NCBI GenBank assembly: GCA_017621195.1
Contig: JAGATO010000083.1
Location: forward strand, 1-6,263
Reading direction: 5' to 3'
Origin: Bacillota bacterium
GTDB taxonomy: Bacteria > Bacillota > Clostridia > Peptostreptococcales > Anaerovoracaceae
Length of the DNA: 6,263 nt
In this document: positions 1 to 6,263 of the stretch, piece after piece
Layout: each line of letters starts with the position of its first letter
Position numbering within the stretch: position 1 is the stretch's first letter
Notes under the pieces: generated by a model
The model's input: the letters and a program-made list of their open reading frames with translations, nothing else
Database searches by the model: none
Told to the model about the DNA's origin: nothing
Made by a program: the position numbers and the translations under genes

Positions 1-1782
1 AAGCTGGCGGACCGCCTCCACAATCTTCGCACGATCAACTACATGACCGAGGCGAAGATCAAGGAAAAGTGTACGGAAACGCTGGAGGTTTATGCGCCGC
101 TGGCCAGCCGTCTCGGTATTTACGCCATCAAATTTGAATACGAAGACATCGCGCTGAAAATGCTGGACCCCGAAGCCTATTATTCCATCGCCAATGCGGT
201 GAACTGCCGTAAAGAGGAGCGGGAAGAGGCCATTAACAAGGTAATCAAGCGCATTGACGATGCGCTGAAGCCGACGATTCAGGGATATGAGATCAAAGGC
301 CGGTCCAAGCATTTCTACAGCATTTACAGAAAGATGAAGTACCAGCACAAGCAGCTGGATGAGATCTTCGACCTGACGGCTGTCCGTGTCATCGTCAGCT
401 CCGTCAAGGACTGCTACGCTGTATTGGGGCTGGTCCACACCATGTGGAAGCCGGTGCCGAAGCGGTTCAAGGATTACATTGCCATGCCTAAGAGCAACCG
501 CTATCAGTCCCTGCACACCACGGTGTTCGGCGATGACGGAACCCCCTTTGAGATCCAGATCCGCACCTGGGAGATGCACCAGATCGCAGAATACGGTATT
601 GCTGCCCACTGGAAATACAAAGATGGCGTGACCAACAAGAAGATGGACGAGGAGATGAAGCTGTCCTGGCTGCGCCAGACGCTGGAGTGGCAGAAGGAGC
701 TGAACGACTCTAAGGAATTTCTGAACACCCTGAAGGTAGACCTGTTCTCCAATCAGGTGTACGTATTGACGCCGAAGGGCGATGCCATGGAGCTGCCCGC
801 CGGCTCCACGCCGCTGGACTTTGCATTTAAGATCCACTCGGCAGTCGGAGCCAAGTGCATCGGAGCCAAGGTCAACGGCAAGATGGTGCCCATCGACTAC
901 GTGCTTCAGAACGGTGAGATCGTGGATATCGTCACCTCCAACAGCAGCAAGGGGCCCTCCCTAGACTGGCTTAAGATCGTCAAGACCAATACGGCCAAGA
1001 CGAAGATCCGTCAGTGGCTGAAGAAGGAAAACCGTTCGGAAAGCACAGAAAAAGGAAAGGAAATGCTGGAAAAGCTGGTTCGCCGCAAGGGCTATGACCA
1101 GCAGCAGATCCTGAAAAATGCCTATGTGGCCAAGGCGGCCAAAACGCTGAATTACGGCAGTGCAGACGAGCTTTACACCGCCCTCAGCTACGGCGGCGTT
1201 CTGGTCAATAAGGTCCTGGTCATGCTGGTGGACTATTACCATCAGGAAAAGCAGGACGAACTGAAGCGCAGGGAAAAGGAAGCGGCTGCGCTGGAAAAGA
1301 AGAAGAAAAAGCACGTTAACCACGGCAATTCCGCCGGAATCAAGGTGGAGGGTGTGGACAATCTTCTGGTTCGCTTCTCCAAGTGCTGCAATCCCGTTCC
1401 CGGAGACGAGATCGTGGGCTTCATCACCAAAGGCCGAGGCATTTCCATCCATCGCAAGGACTGCATTAACGTGCTGTCTCTGCCGGAGGAAGAGCGCCAG
1501 CGGTTCATCGATGTGCAGTGGGATCAGGAGAAGGACAATCTGGCCTACGATACGTCGATCCACATCCTGGCGGAGGACCGCAAGGGATTGATCAGCGACA
1601 TTTCGAGAGTCTGTGAGGATATGGATGTGAACATCACCGGGGTTAACGCCAAGAGCGCCAGAGACGGCATCGTCAACATGGTGCTGACGGTGGCCATCTC
1701 CAACACCAGTCAGATGGAGAAGATGCTGACTAACATCAAATCCATCTCCGGTGTAGCGGATGTGTACCGATCCATTTCGTAA
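1..1782 (+). CDS. rel: Bifunctional (p)ppGpp synthetase/hydrolase, RelA/SpoT family (5' partial)
   Basis: Makes and degrades the alarmone (p)ppGpp in the stringent response. The frame is open from base 1, so the ATG at 43 is internal and the true start lies outside the window. Fragment residues 1-8 (KLADRLHN) are the end of the HD hydrolase site. Adding 140 aligns Asp4, Asn8 and Thr11 with Asp144, Asn148 and Thr151 of the Streptococcus equisimilis enzyme Rel_Seq, so about 140 residues are missing from an expected length of about 730. The synthetase domain (about 75-205) shows Asp124, the RFKD motif at 155-158 (the RXKD type of bifunctional enzymes, not the EXDD of RelA-only synthetases), the G-loop Tyr168 and Glu184 in FEIQIR. 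A TGS domain (about 253-313), a helical region with a Lys-rich linker (about 420-437), a zinc-finger-like domain (Cys462, Cys463, His484, Cys488) and a C-terminal ACT domain (about 518-593) follow. All visible parts look intact. The first HD motifs cannot be seen, so hydrolase activity is inferred. Confidence 0.97.
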   Translation, partial: KLADRLHNLRTINYMTEAKIKEKCTETLEVYAPLASRLGIYAIKFEYEDIALKMLDPEAYYSIANAVNCRKEEREEAINKVIKRIDDALKPTIQGYEIKGRSKHFYSIYRKMKYQHKQLDEIFDLTAVRVIVSSVKDCYAVLGLVHTMWKPVPKRFKDYIAMPKSNRYQSLHTTVFGDDGTPFEIQIRTWEMHQIAEYGIAAHWKYKDGVTNKKMDEEMKLSWLRQTLEWQKELNDSKEFLNTLKVDLFSNQVYVLTPKGDAMELPAGSTPLDFAFKIHSAVGAKCIGAKVNGKMVPIDYVLQNGEIVDIVTSNSSKGPSLDWLKIVKTNTAKTKIRQWLKKENRSESTEKGKEMLEKLVRRKGYDQQQILKNAYVAKAAKTLNYGSADELYTALSYGGVLVNKVLVMLVDYYHQEKQDELKRREKEAAALEKKKKKHVNHGNSAGIKVEGVDNLLVRFSKCCNPVPGDEIVGFITKGRGISIHRKDCINVLSLPEEERQRFIDVQWDQEKDNLAYDTSIHILAEDRKGLISDISRVCEDMDVNITGVNAKSARDGIVNMVLTVAISNTSQMEKMLTNIKSISGVADVYRSIS

Positions 1783-1786
1783 GGAG
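1781..1786 (+). promoter_or_regulatory. Ribosome binding site of dtd
   Basis: AAGGAG lies 5 bases before the dtd ATG and overlaps the last two bases of the rel stop codon. This placement suggests that rel and dtd are translated from one message. Confidence 0.75.
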
Positions 1787-1791
1787 AGAGT

Positions 1792-2241
1792 ATGAGAGCA
1801 GTAGTGCAGCGCGTTCTTCACGCCGATGTGACCGTGGACAAAACGATGACGGGGGAGATCGAACAGGGTTTGATGGTTCTCCTGGGCGTGGGCGAAGGCG
1901 ATACGGAAAAGGATGCGGAGTACATGGCGGAAAAGGTATGTGGACTGCGCATTTTCGAAGACGAAAATGAGAAGATGAATCTGTCGGTGCAGGATGTGGG
2001 CGGCGATATTCTGGCTGTTTCTCAGTTCACCCTGTACGGAGACGTACGAAAGGGGAAGCGTCCCAGCTTCAGCACGGCGGCGGAGCCTCAGGAGGCAAAT
2101 CGGCTGTACCGATATTTCATCCGCTGCTGTCAAGAGAAGGGTGTCCACGTGGAAGAAGGGATTTTTCAGGCGGACATGCTGGTTAAAATCCATAACGACG
2201 GGCCCGTGACCATCCTGCTGGACAGTGGAAAAACATTTTAG
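1792..2241 (+). CDS. dtd: D-aminoacyl-tRNA deacylase
   Basis: Cytoplasmic proofreading enzyme that hydrolyses D-aminoacyl-tRNAs (and glycyl-tRNA-Ala mischarges), recycling tRNA and keeping D-amino acids out of proteins. At 149 residues it has the usual family length. The N-terminus MRAVVQRV is typical. The two active-site signatures are present: SQFTL at residues 77-81, and NDGPVT at 135-140, whose Gly137-Pro138 is the cross-subunit Gly-cisPro pair that enforces chiral selection in DTD dimers. The start is fixed by a good ribosome binding site 9 bases after the rel stop. A rel-dtd pair is a common arrangement in Bacillota, so the context supports the call. Nothing looks degraded. Confidence 0.96.
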   Translation: MRAVVQRVLHADVTVDKTMTGEIEQGLMVLLGVGEGDTEKDAEYMAEKVCGLRIFEDENEKMNLSVQDVGGDILAVSQFTLYGDVRKGKRPSFSTAAEPQEANRLYRYFIRCCQEKGVHVEEGIFQADMLVKIHNDGPVTILLDSGKTF

Positions 2242-2246
2242 AGGAC

Positions 2247-2254
2247 AGAAGGAG
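2247..2254 (+). promoter_or_regulatory. Ribosome binding site of the MBL-fold hydrolase
   Basis: AGAAGGAG ends 9 bases before the ATG at 2264. This decides the start in favour of 2264 over an in-frame GTG at 2225, which lies inside dtd and would add 13 residues without family resemblance. Confidence 0.75.
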
Positions 2255-2263
2255 CAGAATCCC

Positions 2264-2887
2264 ATGAACATCGAACATTATTTCAGCGGACCTCTGCAGG
2301 TGAACTGCTATCTGGTCTACGACGATACGAAGCGGGCATTCATCGTGGATCCCGGCGGGTTTCAACCGGAGCTGGCACGATCGGTGGAAGAGAAGGGACT
2401 GACGGTGGACTATATCGTTCTGACACACGGTCACGGCGATCACATCGGCGGTGTCCCGCGGCTGAAGCAGCTGTATCCCCATGCGAAGATCCTGGCCTGC
2501 GAAAAGGAGAGAGACTTTCTGGGTGATCCGCGGCAGAATCTGACCATGGAGACGCTGGGAGCAGCCATCTCCGTCACGCCGGATGTCTGCGTCCGGGACG
2601 GGGAAGAACTGGTCGTCGGAACCATGAAACTGAAATTTCTGGAAACGCCCGGTCACACCAAGGGAGGAATGTGCATCTTCCTGCCGGAGGAAAAGATCCT
2701 GTTCAGCGGCGATACGCTGTTTCGGGCCTCCATCGGACGGACTGACTTTCCCGGCGGCTCCTTTCCGGAAATTGCAGAATCCATCCATACCAAGCTGTTT
2801 GTCCTGCCGGATGAGACCGTAGTTCTGCCGGGTCACATGGGACAGACCACCATTAAATATGAAAAGGAAATGAATCCCTTTGTATAA
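2264..2887 (+). CDS. MBL-fold metallohydrolase, glyoxalase II-like
   Basis: A 207-residue metallo-beta-lactamase-fold hydrolase of the small glyoxalase II/YcbL-like group. The dinuclear metal site is complete: the HxHxDH motif at His55, His57, Asp59 and His60, then His131 (TPGHTKGG), the bridging Asp150 (FSGDTLF) and His191 (LPGH). GRTDFPGGS at 158-166 is characteristic of this subgroup. There is no signal peptide, so it is probably cytoplasmic. The family hydrolyses thioesters such as S-lactoylglutathione or related substrates, but the true substrate of these clostridial proteins is not established and the sequence does not reveal it. It sits 22 bases after dtd, and its last 8 bases overlap the hemZ start, so it is surely co-transcribed. 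The fold and metal site are certain; the substrate is unknown. Confidence 0.93.
   Translation: MNIEHYFSGPLQVNCYLVYDDTKRAFIVDPGGFQPELARSVEEKGLTVDYIVLTHGHGDHIGGVPRLKQLYPHAKILACEKERDFLGDPRQNLTMETLGAAISVTPDVCVRDGEELVVGTMKLKFLETPGHTKGGMCIFLPEEKILFSGDTLFRASIGRTDFPGGSFPEIAESIHTKLFVLPDETVVLPGHMGQTTIKYEKEMNPFV
2862..2869 (+). promoter_or_regulatory. Probable ribosome binding site of hemZ, inside the MBL gene
   Basis: AAAAGGAA lies within the last codons of the upstream hydrolase gene, with its AGGA core 11 bases before the TTG at 2880. It supports the TTG start and a coupled start for hemZ. An in-frame TGA at 2871-2873 rules out any start further upstream. Confidence 0.55.
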
Positions 2888-4229
2888 CATTTATCTGGAA
2901 GAAAACAAACTAAAATACGAGCTGAACGAACTGGTTAAGATGTTTTTGAAACCGTCGGAATTCCAGTTGGTCGGCCCGGAAGCCAAAGCGGAAGCGCAGG
3001 TTTGCGTGGAGGGAATGGACGATAAAAACGAAGCGAAGCGATTTCTGTTCGATCAGCTGTCCCGGCTCACGGGACAGACGCCCGACTGGGGAACGCTGAC
3101 CGGCGTCCGTCCGGTCAAGCTGGCCATGGAGCAGTTCCGAAAGGGATATGACGCTGACCAGGTGAGGCGGATCCTGAAGGAGACGTATTATCTCAGCGAC
3201 GAGAAGATCGAACTTCTGGTGAATCTGTGTCTGCTTCAGAGAGAGATTTTGAAGGACTGCGATCCCGACGCCGTCGGGATTTACGCCGGAATTCCCTTCT
3301 GTCCCACGCGGTGCGTCTACTGTTCCTTCACCTCCAATCAGGTGAAGTACGAAAAGATTCCGCCGTATCTGCGGGCGCTTCATAAAGAAATCAACTTCGT
3401 CGGAGAGCACCTTCGGACCATCGGCCGCAAGGCCGAATCCATCTACATCGGCGGAGGAACCCCCACCACGCTGACGGCGGAGGACCTGAGGGAACTGATT
3501 GCCCGAATCCAGAGTGCTGTCGACATGAGCGGTGTCCGGGAGTTCACCGTGGAGGCGGGTAGACCCGATACCATCACGGAAGAAAAGCTGCGGGTTATCC
3601 GTGACAGCGGCGTCGGACGGATCAGCATCAATCCCCAATCCATGAAGCAGCGGACTCTGGATCTGATCGGACGATCCCATACGCCGGAGGAGATCCGGTC
3701 GGCCTTTCGCAAGGCGAAGGAGATGCGGATTCCCATCATCAACGCCGATCTGATCACGGGACTTCCGGAAGAAAATCCGGAGGATTTCCGCCATACGCTG
3801 GAAGAAATCATCCAACTGGATCCGGAGAATATCACGGTTCACACACTGGCGGTCAAGCGGGCTTCCCGGCTCATCGAGCAGGATGCGGATTACCACTACC
3901 GTCAGGGGGAAGTGGTGAGGGAAATGCTGTTCATCGCCTCGAAGCTTCTGACGGAGGCCGGATACCATCCCTATTATCTGTACCGTCAGAAACACATGTC
4001 CGGGAACTTTGAAAACGTGGGCTGGTCCAAGCCGGGGACGGAGAGCATCTACAACATCCGCATCATGGAGGAAGACCAGACCATCGTGGCCATGGGTGCC
4101 GGCGGGATCAGCAAGATGTACTATCCGGAGGAAAACCGTCTGGAGCGGATACCCAACGTATCCAATTACGAAATTTACATCGACAGGATCGATGAAATGA
4201 TAGAACGCAAAAGAAAAGGAATCGAATAA
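2880..4229 (+). CDS. hemZ: Oxygen-independent coproporphyrinogen III oxidase-like radical SAM protein HemZ
   Basis: A 449-residue radical S-adenosylmethionine protein. The CX3CX2C cluster motif is at Cys141, Cys145 and Cys148 (PFCPTRCVYCSF) and would bind the [4Fe-4S] cluster. GGGTPT at 191-196 and VEAGRPD around 224-230 are further conserved radical-SAM/HemN-family segments. The long N-terminal region before the cluster (about 130 residues) and the C-terminal part with YLYRQKHMSGN and MGAGG separate HemZ from the shorter HemW and from HemN. By family, HemZ is assigned to oxidative decarboxylation of coproporphyrinogen III to protoporphyrinogen IX without oxygen; direct proof for clostridial members is limited. 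TTG at 2880 is chosen because the first 20 residues then resemble HemZ N-termini. The next in-frame ATG, at 2940, would remove them. It overlaps the hydrolase gene by 8 bases. Arg codons are mostly CGG, unlike aspS. Confidence 0.92.
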   Translation: MYNIYLEENKLKYELNELVKMFLKPSEFQLVGPEAKAEAQVCVEGMDDKNEAKRFLFDQLSRLTGQTPDWGTLTGVRPVKLAMEQFRKGYDADQVRRILKETYYLSDEKIELLVNLCLLQREILKDCDPDAVGIYAGIPFCPTRCVYCSFTSNQVKYEKIPPYLRALHKEINFVGEHLRTIGRKAESIYIGGGTPTTLTAEDLRELIARIQSAVDMSGVREFTVEAGRPDTITEEKLRVIRDSGVGRISINPQSMKQRTLDLIGRSHTPEEIRSAFRKAKEMRIPIINADLITGLPEENPEDFRHTLEEIIQLDPENITVHTLAVKRASRLIEQDADYHYRQGEVVREMLFIASKLLTEAGYHPYYLYRQKHMSGNFENVGWSKPGTESIYNIRIMEEDQTIVAMGAGGISKMYYPEENRLERIPNVSNYEIYIDRIDEMIERKRKGIE

Positions 4230-4235
4230 CCATAC

Positions 4236-4241
4236 AGGAGG
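4236..4241 (+). promoter_or_regulatory. Strong ribosome binding site of aspS
   Basis: A perfect AGGAGG stands 8 bases before the aspS ATG in the 20-base gap after hemZ. It is the best-matched Shine-Dalgarno site among the complete genes here and fits high expression of a tRNA synthetase. Confidence 0.8.
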
Positions 4242-4249
4242 CATTTACT

Positions 4250-6022
<1,773 letters not shown>

Positions 6023-6040
6023 GGATAATGTGACATCGCC

Positions 6041-6250
6041 ATGAAACGAATTGGAATTTTTGGCGGAAGCTTTGACCCCATCCATTACGGTCATCTGCAT
6101 CTGGCGGAAGAAGCCCGGTGTATGGCCGGACTGGATCGGGTGCTGTTCATCCGTCAGGGTCAGGTGGCGCTCAATGCGACGGTAGATGAAATACGCCTGG
6201 AGCAGGGCAAGTCTGTTGATGGGTTATTCCGGGAGGTGTTCAGATGTTAG
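6041..6250 (+). CDS. nadD: Chimeric ORF: NadD N-terminus joined to ABC-transporter ATPase C-terminus
   Basis: A 69-residue ORF made of two unrelated parts. Residues 1-37 are the start of nicotinate-nucleotide adenylyltransferase (NAD synthesis): the GGSFDPIHYGH nucleotidyltransferase motif at 8-18, with His15 and His18, then LAEEA and GLDRVLFI. NadD would continue PAGxPPHK and reach about 200 residues, with a C-terminal ISSTxIR-type motif; none of this is present. From about residue 38 the sequence reads RQGQVALNATVDEIR and then GKSVDGLFREVFRC, the usual end of a clostridial ABC-2-type ATPase. The switch keeps the frame. The ORF starts 18 bases after aspS with a poor ribosome site: AAGGA is 15 bases from the ATG, and an in-frame TAA at 6026 excludes earlier starts. 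It cannot work as NadD or as an ATPase, since all nucleotide-binding parts of the latter are missing. It is either a deletion/recombination remnant or an assembly join. Confidence 0.85.
   Translation: MKRIGIFGGSFDPIHYGHLHLAEEARCMAGLDRVLFIRQGQVALNATVDEIRLEQGKSVDGLFREVFRC
6152..6250 (+). pseudogene. C-terminal remnant of an ABC-transporter ATP-binding protein
   Basis: These 33 codons plus stop encode the last part of an ABC ATPase: a strand typical of the 'drV-FI-r-Gqv-L' segment after the H-loop region, a DEIR helix and the terminal LFREVFRC. Walker A, signature, Walker B and H-loop regions are absent. The family call rests on the tail pattern and on the overlapping start of a permease-like gene immediately after it. 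The left limit is approximate, because the bases from 6134 could belong to either parent. Confidence 0.65.
6232..6238 (+). promoter_or_regulatory. Ribosome binding site of the downstream permease-like gene
   Basis: GGAGGTG lies inside the codons for the ATPase tail, 5 bases before the ATG at 6244. It is a strong anti-16S match and supports a real gene starting at 6244. Confidence 0.65.
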
Positions 6251-6263
6251 GAAAACTGATAAA
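6244..6263 (+). CDS. Start of a probable ABC-2-type transporter permease (3' partial)
   Basis: Only six full codons (MLGKLI) lie before the right edge. The ATG overlaps the end of the preceding ORF by 7 bases in a different frame and has a good ribosome site. An MLGKLIK-type beginning directly after an ATPase ending in LFREVFRC is the usual layout of clostridial ABC-2 exporter pairs, so a membrane permease is inferred. The visible residues alone could not establish this. Confidence 0.5.

Noticed and set aside
43..45. ATG as start of the Rel protein
   Set aside because: The reading frame is open to base 1 and encodes the conserved KLADRLHN hydrolase motif, so this Met is internal and the gene is cut by the window edge.
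1257..1317. Lys/Glu-rich run in Rel as an insertion or frameshift scar
   Set aside because: It stays in frame and lies in the variable linker between the helical and zinc-finger-like domains, where charged segments are common.
2225..2263. GTG start extending the MBL hydrolase into dtd
   Set aside because: The added residues do not resemble the family, while the ATG at 2264 has a properly spaced AGAAGGAG and gives a normal N-terminus.
961..2271. 436-residue open frame on the minus strand opposite rel and dtd
   Set aside because: It is a shadow of biased codon use on the plus strand, runs across two well-supported genes, and its translation shows no recognisable domain.
2910..4244. 444-residue open frame on the minus strand covering nearly all of hemZ
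   Set aside because: It mirrors hemZ in the opposite frame, has no recognisable motif and no good ribosome site was noted. Its length is explained by scarce stop complements in this codon usage.
6028..6033. ATG-TGA minimal ORF before the nadD-like ORF, as a possible regulatory start-stop
   Set aside because: It is only 2 bases from the AAGGA site, too close for initiation, and such start-stop pairs occur by chance.
6023..6040. Terminator or promoter between aspS and the chimeric ORF
   Set aside because: The 18 bases contain no inverted repeat with a T-run, and the gap is too short for a recognisable -35/-10 pair.

Overview
The window is a tightly packed, single-direction (+ strand) stretch of bacterial chromosome, moderately GC-rich by eye. 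It most likely comes from an anaerobic member of the Bacillota, class Clostridia. The gene order rel - dtd - MBL-fold hydrolase - hemZ - aspS is a housekeeping neighbourhood known from Clostridia and Bacilli. The start signals are strong AGGAGG-type Shine-Dalgarno sites, and a clostridial-type HemZ is present. Genus cannot be fixed from the sequence.

Layout: the 3' four-fifths of a bifunctional (p)ppGpp synthetase/hydrolase (1-1782, cut by the left edge); D-aminoacyl-tRNA deacylase dtd (1792-2241); a glyoxalase II-like metallo-beta-lactamase-fold hydrolase (2264-2887); the radical-SAM coproporphyrinogen dehydrogenase-family gene hemZ, which starts at TTG inside the end of the previous gene (2880-4229); aspartyl-tRNA synthetase aspS (4250-6022); a short chimeric ORF (6041-6250); and the first codons of a probable ABC-transporter permease (6244 to the right edge). 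Gaps are 9-22 bases or overlaps. No terminator or promoter is evident, so the first five genes look like one transcription unit. No stretch over 300 bases lacks a gene, and I saw no tRNA, rRNA, CRISPR array or insertion sequence.

Functionally the block joins amino-acid starvation signalling (Rel), tRNA quality control (Dtd), tRNA charging (AspRS) and a tetrapyrrole enzyme. The histidyl-tRNA synthetase gene often found between hemZ and aspS in related genomes is absent.

The one striking anomaly is at the right end. The ORF after aspS begins as a textbook NadD (nicotinate-nucleotide adenylyltransferase). After about 37 residues it becomes, in frame, the C-terminal tail of an ABC-transporter ATPase, followed by the start of what looks like that transporter's permease. 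It is either a real recombination/deletion junction or an assembly chimera; the sequence alone cannot decide. I found no convincing new biological system in the window.
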